Assembly (NCBI GenBank): GCA_001899685.1
Contig: MKWG01000043.1
Location: 515,942-579,941 of the forward strand
Direction: 5' to 3'
DNA: 64,000 bases
From: Sphingobacteriales bacterium 44-15
Lineage (GTDB): Bacteria > Bacteroidota > Bacteroidia > Chitinophagales > Chitinophagaceae
Both the position numbers and the translations under genes were made by a program. Within the stretch, counting starts at the first letter, position 1. The number at the start of each line of letters is the position of its first letter. The notes below the pieces were generated by a model. That model saw only the letters and a list, made by a program, of their open reading frames with translations, made no database searches and was not told where the DNA came from. Below, in pieces: positions 53,301 through 61,083 of the stretch.

Positions 53301-53351
53301 GTTTACCCCAATGCTAAATTATTTACGGGAGGCGTAAATATCACATTTTAA
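50301..53351 (+). CDS. SusC/RagA-family TonB-dependent transporter (sulfatase locus)
   Basis: I start at the Met that gives a signal peptide ([21 protein letters not shown]), 33 codons inside the longest frame; the product is 1016 residues. Order: carboxypeptidase-regulatory-like domain ([23 protein letters not shown]), TonB-box-like linker ([13 protein letters not shown]), plug ([70 protein letters not shown]) and barrel ending in [12 protein letters not shown]. It imports the ligand bound by the SusD that follows. The downstream sulfatases suggest a sulfated ligand. Confidence 0.95.
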   Translation: [1016 protein letters not shown]

Positions 53352-53377
53352 CTATCGCATTAATAATCTTTATTATC

Positions 53378-54838
53378 ATGAAGAAGCTATTTTATTTATT
53401 CGCTGTTACGTTGATCCTGGTGTCCTGCACTAAGCTGGAGGAAACCCCAGATTCAATTTTAACAACCGGACAATTCTATAAAACCCAGGCAGATGCCATC
53501 GCTGCGGTAAACAGTATTTACCAGGCTGCATTAAACCCCGGCGGACTTAAAATGTATAACCGCCTTTTCCTCCAGGTAATCGAATACCCGACCGATGACG
53601 TTATTGCCGGGCAACGGGTTACCGAAATAGCCGCCAGGGAATTGTCTGCCATGACACAATCCACTTCAAATCTCCGGATCGAACAATTATGGCAGCAGCA
53701 TTATACTGCCATTGACCGTGCCAATATTGCTATCGACAACATTCCATCTATTGATATGGATCCCACACTGCGTACCAGGCTTGTGAACGAAGCTAAGTTC
53801 CTGCGTGGCTTACTCTATTTTAATCTGGTAAGACTGTGGGGAGAAGTGCCTTTGATCCTGCACCAAACCACATCGCTGGGCAAGGATGCCATACAGGTAA
53901 AAAGAGATTTGACGGAAAATGTGTATGCACAGGTCATTGCCGACCTGACCGATGCTGAAAAACTGCCGGCAACGTACGGAGCAGCAGATGCCGGCCGGGC
54001 CACCGGTGGCGCCGCTAAAGCCATTTTGGCAAAATTATATCTTACCAGAGAAGAATGGGGGAAGGCATCTTCCAAAAGCCTGGAAGTAATACAAGGCCCG
54101 TATGGATATGCGTTATTTGACAAGTACGCAGATGTATTTAATGTAGCCACTAAAAACGGCAGGGAGCATATTTTTTCAGCCCAGTGCCAGGGCGAGGGAG
54201 GCAATGATCAGGGTAACCGTATGGGCACTTCCTGCACACCTGTAGGTATTCCCGGTATTGCCGCCGCCGGAACGGATGAGCCTACTGAAGACGCTTACAA
54301 CATTTTTGATGCCAATGATACCCGCCGGGATGTTACGTTTTTCACCTCCCTGGTAAGTCCCAAAGATGGTAAAACTTATACATTCGCTCCGCATTTCCGT
54401 AAATACTGGGATCAATCAACCATTACCAACCCTACCAAATCAAACCAGAATGTTCCGGTGATACGCTTTGCGGAAGTATTATTGATTTACGCAGAAGCCC
54501 TGAATGAGGAAAATCATGGTCCTACCCCGGAAGCTTACAATGCTATTAACCAAGTGATCAGAAGAGCCTATGGCAAGCCGGTCAATATACCGGATCCTAC
54601 GGTTGACCTGGCTGCTTTGGATTACAGTAGTTTCAAAGAGGCGGTTTACTTACAGCGACGTAAAGAGCTGATGCTTGAATTCCAGCGATGGTTTGACCTG
54701 GTCAGGACTGGGCGCATGATCACCGAAACGCATAAAGTAGGCAAAAGCAACGCATCAGAAAGAAATTACCTGTTGCCTGTGCCGCAACATGACATTGATC
54801 TGAACCCGGCATTGCTTCCCAATAACAAGGGATGGTAG
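53378..54838 (+). CDS. SusD/RagB-family binding lipoprotein (sulfatase locus)
   Basis: A 486-residue lipoprotein (FAVTLILVSCTKLEETP, lipobox LVSC). Family signs are FYKTQADAIAAVNSIYQA, NIAIDNIPSIDMD, NEAKFLRGLLYFNLVRLWGEVPLI, GGAAKAILAKLYLTREEWGKA and the C-terminal RFAEVLLIYAEALNEE, ALDYSSFKEAVYLQRRKELMLEFQRWFDLVRTGRM. It starts 26 bases after susC and pairs with it on the surface. Confidence 0.95.
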   Translation: MKKLFYLFAVTLILVSCTKLEETPDSILTTGQFYKTQADAIAAVNSIYQAALNPGGLKMYNRLFLQVIEYPTDDVIAGQRVTEIAARELSAMTQSTSNLRIEQLWQQHYTAIDRANIAIDNIPSIDMDPTLRTRLVNEAKFLRGLLYFNLVRLWGEVPLILHQTTSLGKDAIQVKRDLTENVYAQVIADLTDAEKLPATYGAADAGRATGGAAKAILAKLYLTREEWGKASSKSLEVIQGPYGYALFDKYADVFNVATKNGREHIFSAQCQGEGGNDQGNRMGTSCTPVGIPGIAAAGTDEPTEDAYNIFDANDTRRDVTFFTSLVSPKDGKTYTFAPHFRKYWDQSTITNPTKSNQNVPVIRFAEVLLIYAEALNEENHGPTPEAYNAINQVIRRAYGKPVNIPDPTVDLAALDYSSFKEAVYLQRRKELMLEFQRWFDLVRTGRMITETHKVGKSNASERNYLLPVPQHDIDLNPALLPNNKGW

Positions 54839-54956
54839 CGCAATATCATACATACAATATGAACGGATGCTTCATCAAACAATATCAGGAAAAAAAACAG
54901 GAGCAACCAGGAGCGCCGGAAAAATGGGTAGCTGCATTAAAAGCCCCGGTTCCTGG

Positions 54957-55036
54957 TGTTATGTCAAACGTGAAACGGCAGGCAAGTCTCACCTTTCACA
55001 AAAAAATACGAAAAATTATCGTTGACATAGCACTAC
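54957..55036 (+). repeat. 80-base repeat, left copy
   Basis: TGTTATGTCAAACGTGAAAC, GGCAAGTCTCACCTTTCAC and ACGAAAAATTATCGTTGACA occur here in order and again, nearly unchanged, at 60737-60816. This copy lies between susD and the first sulfatase. It also carries the GTGAAAC/TTTCAC words of the dispersed family. No gene is seen in the rest of this gap. Confidence 0.75.
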
Positions 55037-55084
55037 GGCGCCAAACCCATAATATAATCCCTGAACATTATAATAATTATCATA

Positions 55085-56443
55085 ATGAAAACAAAAGCGA
55101 TAGTTCTGTATAGCCTGCTTATTCTTGCAGGATATGCACGGGTAAATGCCCAGGCTTCAGCACCACAGCGGCCGCCCAATATTATTCTCATCCTGGCAGA
55201 CGACATGGGCAAAGAATGTATCGGCGCTTACGGAAGCACCTATAACACGCCCAATATAGATCAGCTTGCGCGGGAGGGACTGAAATTTAATTACGGATTT
55301 TCTCAACCATTATGCACTCCTTCACGGGTACAATTAATGACCGGGCAATACAACTATAAAAATTATGTAGAATTTGGATACCTGGATCCCTACCAGAATA
55401 CCTTCGCCCATTTAGCAAAAAAGGCGGGCTACGTAACCGCTATTGCCGGGAAATGGCAATTAGGTTTCAACAATAAACTGCCTGCACATTTTGGGTTTGA
55501 TCATTATTGCCTCTGGCAGTTGTCTTACAAACGAAGTGACGGAGAGCGTTATGCCAAACCGCTTATTGAACGAGATGGTGTAACACTCCCATCGTCCAAT
55601 GACGATTATGGCCCGGATATTTTTACAGATTACCTGCTGAACTTTATTGAACAGAACAAAGACAAAAAGTTCCTGGCTTACTATCCTATGGCCCTGGTAC
55701 ATGATCCATTCCAATCTACTCCCGACAGTAAACGCTGGAACGATGATGTCCCGGGAAGATTTAAGAATGACACCGCTAACTTCAGGGATATGGTGGCTTA
55801 CAGTGATAAAAATGTGGGCCGGATCATCGGGAAACTAAAGGCCCTGGATTTATACGAGAATACCATTATCATTTTCACCGGCGATAACGGTACCGGCAGG
55901 GCTATTATCACCCCATTAAAAGACGGAACTACCATTAAGGGCGGCAAAGGGCTCACGGTAGACCGCGGAGACCGTGTCCCCCTGATCGTGAACTGGGGAA
56001 CAGGACGGTATGTCCGGCATGAAACAGATGATCTGGTGGATTTTACAGATTTCCTGCCTACCATCGCCGACGCTATCGGGCAGCAGATCCCTAAAGCGTG
56101 GGATGCAGACGGCAACAGTATCTACCCACAGATAAAAGGTGAAAAAGGACATCCACGGAAATGGATCTTTACGCACTATAATCCGCTTCATTCTGAAGAG
56201 ATCAATAAGCAGGCTGCCCGCTTTTTCCGCGATCACCGCTATAAGCTCTACCAGGATGGACGGTTTTACGACCTGGTAAAAGATCCGGAAGAAACCAACC
56301 CGGTTGCTGAAGGCAATGGTACACCGGAGGCCGAGCTGGTACGCAAAACATTTAAACGGGAATTTGCCAAACTGCCCGCATGGAAACCCGGCGACCCGGG
56401 TAAGCCAAAGCGGGAATACCCCGGGCTGGAAATTAAAAAGTAA
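55085..56443 (+). CDS. Type I sulfatase (Cys-type)
   Basis: A 452-residue exported sulfatase (signal VLYSLLILAGYARVNAQ). The core starts PNIILILADDMGKECIGAYG, with the metal-binding Asp pair. The formylglycine motif is LCTPSRVQLMTGQ with Cys77, so activation by FGE is needed. AIAGKWQLG, YYPMALVHDPFQ, IIIFTGDNGTG (C-terminal metal ligands Asp-Asn) and GKGLTVDRGDRVPLIVNW follow. Usual length for a single-domain sulfatase. The substrate is unknown. It is separated from the next sulfatase by 89 bases. Confidence 0.95.
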   Translation: MKTKAIVLYSLLILAGYARVNAQASAPQRPPNIILILADDMGKECIGAYGSTYNTPNIDQLAREGLKFNYGFSQPLCTPSRVQLMTGQYNYKNYVEFGYLDPYQNTFAHLAKKAGYVTAIAGKWQLGFNNKLPAHFGFDHYCLWQLSYKRSDGERYAKPLIERDGVTLPSSNDDYGPDIFTDYLLNFIEQNKDKKFLAYYPMALVHDPFQSTPDSKRWNDDVPGRFKNDTANFRDMVAYSDKNVGRIIGKLKALDLYENTIIIFTGDNGTGRAIITPLKDGTTIKGGKGLTVDRGDRVPLIVNWGTGRYVRHETDDLVDFTDFLPTIADAIGQQIPKAWDADGNSIYPQIKGEKGHPRKWIFTHYNPLHSEEINKQAARFFRDHRYKLYQDGRFYDLVKDPEETNPVAEGNGTPEAELVRKTFKREFAKLPAWKPGDPGKPKREYPGLEIKK

Positions 56444-56532
56444 TAATATAACTGCCCGCTGTAACTACATTCGGTTGTCGCAGCAACTCTGGTGCAGAGT
56501 AAATGTATATGACAATATCTAAAACACGCATT

Positions 56533-58872
56533 ATGGAATCGAAACTAAGGTTCACTACGAAAAAAGTATATACATCGCTTATAATTATAATAGCGGTAAT
56601 TCAGGCAGGCTACGCACAATACAGTCCGCAGCAACCGTTTAAAGGCGTTATGGGCAAAACGCTTGAAGAATCTGTTCCTTACAAAATTGAATACAATAAA
56701 AAGGCGGCGCCCGGAGCTCCCAATGTGGTATGGATACTGATTGACGATGCCGGTTTTGGCGCTACCAGCGCATTTGGCGGATTAGTAGAAACACCTAATA
56801 TCGAAAAGCTGGCCAATAACGGGATACGTTTCAGTAATTTTCATACAACAGCTATCTGCTCGCCAACAAGGGCGGCCTTATTAACCGGCCGCAATCATCA
56901 TTCGGTTCACGTAGGTATGTTAACTCCCGCTGCAAAAGATTTTCCCGGATACGACACACGGATGCCTTTTGAAAAAGCAACCATCGCGGAGATACTTCGC
57001 GAAAACGGGTACAATACCTTTGCCGTTGGGAAATGGCATTTAACACCGGTAGCAGAGAATTCGCAGGCCGGGCCGTTTAACCGCTGGCCCACAGGCAGGG
57101 GGTTTGATCACTTTTACGGTTTTCTGCCGGGAGCCACAGACCAATGGCATCCTGAATTATGGGAAGACCAGACCAGGCTGGATATTGAGCCTAATACCAC
57201 TCACCTGAACCAATTGCTGGCGGATAAAGCTATAAAGTACATTGCCAATCAAAAATCAGCAGCTCCCGATAAGCCTTTCTTCCTGTACCTGGCAACCGGC
57301 GCCACTCATTCGCCGCACCAGGTGGCTAAAGAATGGATCGATAAATACAAGGGCAAATTTGATTTTGGTTGGGATAAGTACCGCGAATCAGTTCTTGAGC
57401 GCCAGAAAAAGCTCGGTGTTATTCCCGCCAATGCCATATTGCCTCCAAGGAACCCGGGCGTTAAGGCATGGGATTCCCTGTCGGCCAAAGAGAAACAGGC
57501 ATTTGCTCATTTCATGGAAGTATATGCGGCCTTCTATTCCTATACCGATCATGAAATTGGCCGTATCGTAAACTATCTCGACCAGATTGACCAGTTGGAC
57601 AATACGCTGATCGTATTAGTGCTGGGCGATAACGGAGCAAGCAAAGGCGGCACCCAAACCGGAACTGTTAACGAAGCCATCAACCAGCTAAAAGGCGAAG
57701 CAAAGATAGATGCTATTCTAAAGTCCCGCGATATCATCGGCACAGATGAGTCAAACACCGATTATCCCGTGGGATGGGCAATGGCCGCAAACACACCTTT
57801 TAAATACTGGAAAACAGATGCTAATTCCGAAGGCGGTACACACAGCCCGCTGATCATTTACTATCCAAAAGTAATTAAAGATAAAGGCAGCGTGAGGAAC
57901 CAGTATGGCCACGTAATTGATATTTTGCCAACTACACTGGAACTGGTACACGGGCAGATCCCCGAAGTGATCAATGGCTACAGGCAGGATTCCGTTGAAG
58001 GAACGAGCCTTGCTTATGCGGTCAGTCAGCCCGCGGCTTCATCGCGGCATACTGTACAGTACTACGAAATTTCCGGGTCAAGGGCAATCTACAAGGACGG
58101 GTGGAAAGCTGAGACCTGGCATACCCAGGGTGCAGGTTTTGATAAAGACGTATGGGAGCTTTACAACCTGGATAAAGATTTTAACGAGCTGCACGACCTG
58201 GCGTCCGGCCGGCCTGAAAAGCTGCAGGAGCTGCAACATGTATTTGACGAAGAAGCCCGTAAATACAACGTTTACCCGTTAAAGGACTTTACAACGGCTA
58301 AGCTGGCCCAGGGCCGCAGCATTTACAGCTATCAATCAGATATTACACTTTATCCCGGAGTAGATAACCTGGTAGGCGTAAGCACACCGGTCTATAACGG
58401 AAAATCATTTGTTGTAACGGCAGAAACAGTCATCCAATCAGGAAAAGAAGAAGGTGTTCTGTTTGCTATAGGCGGAGAAAAAAGCGGTATCAGTCTCTTT
58501 ATCAAGGATGGCAAATTCCAGTATGCCCACAAGGCCGACAACAAAACTGACTACCTCATTGCCGATAAACCCATCCCCACAGGAAGGGTCAGCTTTAAGC
58601 TGGAATATAATTTTACCAATGCAGGCGGGCCAAACGATATTGCCGGAACAGAAACCATTTTTATCAATGATCAGAAAGTCGGGCAAAGAAGTCTCACCAA
58701 AAAGCAGGCCCGTATTGTAAGCTCCAATCGCACTGATGGAACAGATGTGGGCCGTGATCTGCACAGCGTTGTATCTGATAAATATCAAAGCCCGTTCAAC
58801 TTTACCGGGAAGATCAGGAAAGTAACCATCAAATTTTTGCATGACTCAGAAAGCGCAGCTTCTGACGATTGA
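56533..58872 (+). CDS. Arylsulfatase-type sulfatase with C-terminal extension
   Basis: The second in-frame Met region gives 779 residues with a signal (SLIIIIAVIQAGYAQ). The core contains NVVWILIDDAGFGATSAFGG, the formylglycine motif ICSPTRAALLTGRNHH (Cys109), FAVGKWHLTP, FFLYLATGATHSPHQV and LGDNGASKGGTQ. This is the large arylsulfatase type. After about residue 620 a separate beta-rich domain follows (TLYPGVDNLVGVSTPVYNGKSFVVTAETVI, FAIGGEKSGISLFIKDGKFQYAHK), which resembles a concanavalin-like fold and may bind carbohydrate. It starts 25 bases before the third gene. Confidence 0.93.
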   Translation: MESKLRFTTKKVYTSLIIIIAVIQAGYAQYSPQQPFKGVMGKTLEESVPYKIEYNKKAAPGAPNVVWILIDDAGFGATSAFGGLVETPNIEKLANNGIRFSNFHTTAICSPTRAALLTGRNHHSVHVGMLTPAAKDFPGYDTRMPFEKATIAEILRENGYNTFAVGKWHLTPVAENSQAGPFNRWPTGRGFDHFYGFLPGATDQWHPELWEDQTRLDIEPNTTHLNQLLADKAIKYIANQKSAAPDKPFFLYLATGATHSPHQVAKEWIDKYKGKFDFGWDKYRESVLERQKKLGVIPANAILPPRNPGVKAWDSLSAKEKQAFAHFMEVYAAFYSYTDHEIGRIVNYLDQIDQLDNTLIVLVLGDNGASKGGTQTGTVNEAINQLKGEAKIDAILKSRDIIGTDESNTDYPVGWAMAANTPFKYWKTDANSEGGTHSPLIIYYPKVIKDKGSVRNQYGHVIDILPTTLELVHGQIPEVINGYRQDSVEGTSLAYAVSQPAASSRHTVQYYEISGSRAIYKDGWKAETWHTQGAGFDKDVWELYNLDKDFNELHDLASGRPEKLQELQHVFDEEARKYNVYPLKDFTTAKLAQGRSIYSYQSDITLYPGVDNLVGVSTPVYNGKSFVVTAETVIQSGKEEGVLFAIGGEKSGISLFIKDGKFQYAHKADNKTDYLIADKPIPTGRVSFKLEYNFTNAGGPNDIAGTETIFINDQKVGQRSLTKKQARIVSSNRTDGTDVGRDLHSVVSDKYQSPFNFTGKIRKVTIKFLHDSESAASDD

Positions 58873-58897
58873 TTAAAAAACTTTTAAAAATAAACAA

Positions 58898-60736
58898 ATG
58901 AGAGAACAACTGACACTACACAGCACATGGATCAAATTGTTGCTTTTTGCCTTTGTTGTACTAAGTACGCAGCAAAGCTATGCACAGGATGACCAGCCAT
59001 ACCAGGGCGTAGCGGGGAAGACCCTGGCCGAATCAAAGGAATGGTGGCCTAAACAAGTAAAAGCGCCAAAAGGGGCTCCCAATATTGTATGGATCTTATT
59101 AGACGATGTAGGCTTCGGCGCCTCCGGTACTTTTGGCGGGCTGATCAACACTCCTGTTTTCGACAGCCTGGCCAACAACGGGATCCGGTACACCGATTTC
59201 CACGATGCCGGCATATGCGCTCCCACGCGGGCAGCTTTGCTTACCGGCCGTAACCACCACTTTGTAACTGAAGGCGGATTTTCACATAAAAGCAATTCTG
59301 CCGGTTTCCCGGGATGGTTCGGGCGCATACCGGCCAAAGATGGTACTATCGCAGAAATACTGCGTTCATACGGTTACAATACCTTTGCCGTTGGCAAGTA
59401 CGGTTTAACACCGGATGAGGAAGCTACAGATGCAGGGCCCTTTGATCGCTGGCCTACCGGGAAAGGCTTTGAGCATTTTTTTGGATTTCTGGAATCGGCC
59501 ACAGATCAGTATAAGCCAAACCTGGTTGAGGACAACACGCACATTAAGCCCGACGGCAGGCATTTAAATGCCCAGATAACCGATAAGGCCATTGAGTATA
59601 TCAGCAAACAAAAAAAAGCGGCCCCGGACAAACCGTTCTTCCTGTATTATGCTCCGGGAGCAACCCACACTCCTCACCAGGTAGGTAAAGAATGGAGCGA
59701 CCTTTATAAAGGAAAATTTGACGAAGGATGGGATGTGTACCGGGAAAAAACATTAGCCAATCAAATTAAACTGGGACTTGTACCGGCAAATGCCAAACTG
59801 CCCGACAGAAACCCGAACGTGAAAGCATGGAATACCCTGAGCGCTGATGAAAAACGTCTCTATGCCAGGTTTATGGAAGTTTATGCCGGATATTTAACGT
59901 ATACCGATCATGAGATAGGCCGGGTGATCAACTACCTGAAAAGTATTAACCAGTTAAACAACACGCTCATATTCCTCATTATTGGCGATAACGGCGCTAC
60001 CAAGGAAGGCGGCTTTTATGGGGCTATTAACAAAAATCCCATCCGCAACTATTCCGGCGATTATTTCAAAGAGAATCTGGCTGATATTGATGTAATAGGC
60101 ACCCCTGAAGGTCATCATACCAGTTACCCTATCGGGTGGTCGCAAGCTGCCAATACACCGTTTAAATACTGGAAAAATGATGCCAATGCCGAGGGCGCTA
60201 CACATACACCACTGGTTGTCTTCTATCCCGATAAGATCAGGGAAAAAGGCGGTATACGTAATCAATATGGCCATGTTATAGATCTGCTGCCCACCACGCT
60301 GGACTTTATCGGACTGAAAGCACCGGCAGAAATACGTTCGGTAAAGCAGGATACCCTGCAGGGCATTTCCTTATACTATTCGGTATTTAATAAGGATGCT
60401 TCTTCCCGGCATAATACCCAATATTACAGCATATTCGGATCCAGGGCCATCTATCACAACGGCTGGAAGGCGGGTGTTTTTTATCATCCCACTCAAATTG
60501 ATTTCCTAAGAGATCATGACGCGGCGCTTACTAATAAATATGATAACGACCAGTGGGAATTATATAATCTCAATAGCGACTTTAATGAGCGGACAGATCT
60601 AGCAAAAAAATATCCTCAAAAGCTGGAAGAGCTTAAAAAAGTTTTCGAAGAAGAGGCAAAGAAAAATAACATCTATCCCCTGATCGGTTGGGATGATATT
60701 TACCAGGGCAAGGTTCACAAAAACTTTGCGGACTAA
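58898..60736 (+). CDS. Arylsulfatase-type sulfatase
   Basis: A 612-residue exported sulfatase (signal LLLFAFVVLSTQQSYAQ), clearly a paralogue of the preceding gene but without its C-terminal domain. Motifs: PNIVWILLDDVGFGASGTFGG, ICAPTRAALLTGRNHH (Cys107), FAVGKYGLTPDEE (Tyr replaces the usual Trp, and the His normally there is replaced by Gly), FFLYYAPGATHTPHQVG and IGDNGATKEGG. The changed GKWH site suggests altered specificity. It ends the operon; the repeat at 60737 begins directly after its stop. Confidence 0.93.
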   Translation: MREQLTLHSTWIKLLLFAFVVLSTQQSYAQDDQPYQGVAGKTLAESKEWWPKQVKAPKGAPNIVWILLDDVGFGASGTFGGLINTPVFDSLANNGIRYTDFHDAGICAPTRAALLTGRNHHFVTEGGFSHKSNSAGFPGWFGRIPAKDGTIAEILRSYGYNTFAVGKYGLTPDEEATDAGPFDRWPTGKGFEHFFGFLESATDQYKPNLVEDNTHIKPDGRHLNAQITDKAIEYISKQKKAAPDKPFFLYYAPGATHTPHQVGKEWSDLYKGKFDEGWDVYREKTLANQIKLGLVPANAKLPDRNPNVKAWNTLSADEKRLYARFMEVYAGYLTYTDHEIGRVINYLKSINQLNNTLIFLIIGDNGATKEGGFYGAINKNPIRNYSGDYFKENLADIDVIGTPEGHHTSYPIGWSQAANTPFKYWKNDANAEGATHTPLVVFYPDKIREKGGIRNQYGHVIDLLPTTLDFIGLKAPAEIRSVKQDTLQGISLYYSVFNKDASSRHNTQYYSIFGSRAIYHNGWKAGVFYHPTQIDFLRDHDAALTNKYDNDQWELYNLNSDFNERTDLAKKYPQKLEELKKVFEEEAKKNNIYPLIGWDDIYQGKVHKNFAD

Positions 60737-60816
60737 TGTTATATCAAACGTGAAACGGCGGGCAAGTCTCACCTCTCACAAAGCAACACGAAAAATTATT
60801 GTTGACATTGCACCAG
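60737..60816 (+). repeat. 80-base repeat, right copy
   Basis: The counterpart of 54957-55036 with a few single-base differences (for example ATATCAAACGTGAAACGGCG in place of ATGTCAAACGTGAAACGGCA). The two copies bracket exactly the three sulfatase genes. Confidence 0.75.
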
Positions 60817-61083
60817 ATTATCTGCATGATCTCTTTTGCATCAACCTTCTACGCATCCCATCTGAATGTAATTGCTTGAGAAGATACAGCAATAAGTCTC
60901 TTTTATCCGGAATTACGCCACGGCACGCCAATCAGCGATCCCTGGGCATGAACTATTTATGCATTCAATAAACTTAAAAAATTTACGTTGAATATCAAAT
61001 ATTTAGGATTTAAGCGGTATTATAATAATTATTAATCAAAACAAAAATCCTGGCTTAGCTTGCGGATCACTTTCAATTTCACA
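60817..61083. other. Gap before the TonB receptor gene
   Basis: No gene, RNA or terminator is recognised after the repeat. The sequence becomes AT-rich toward the receptor start (AATATCAAATATTTAGGATT region) and probably contains its promoter, but no good TTG/TAnnTTTG pair was found. Confidence 0.4.
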
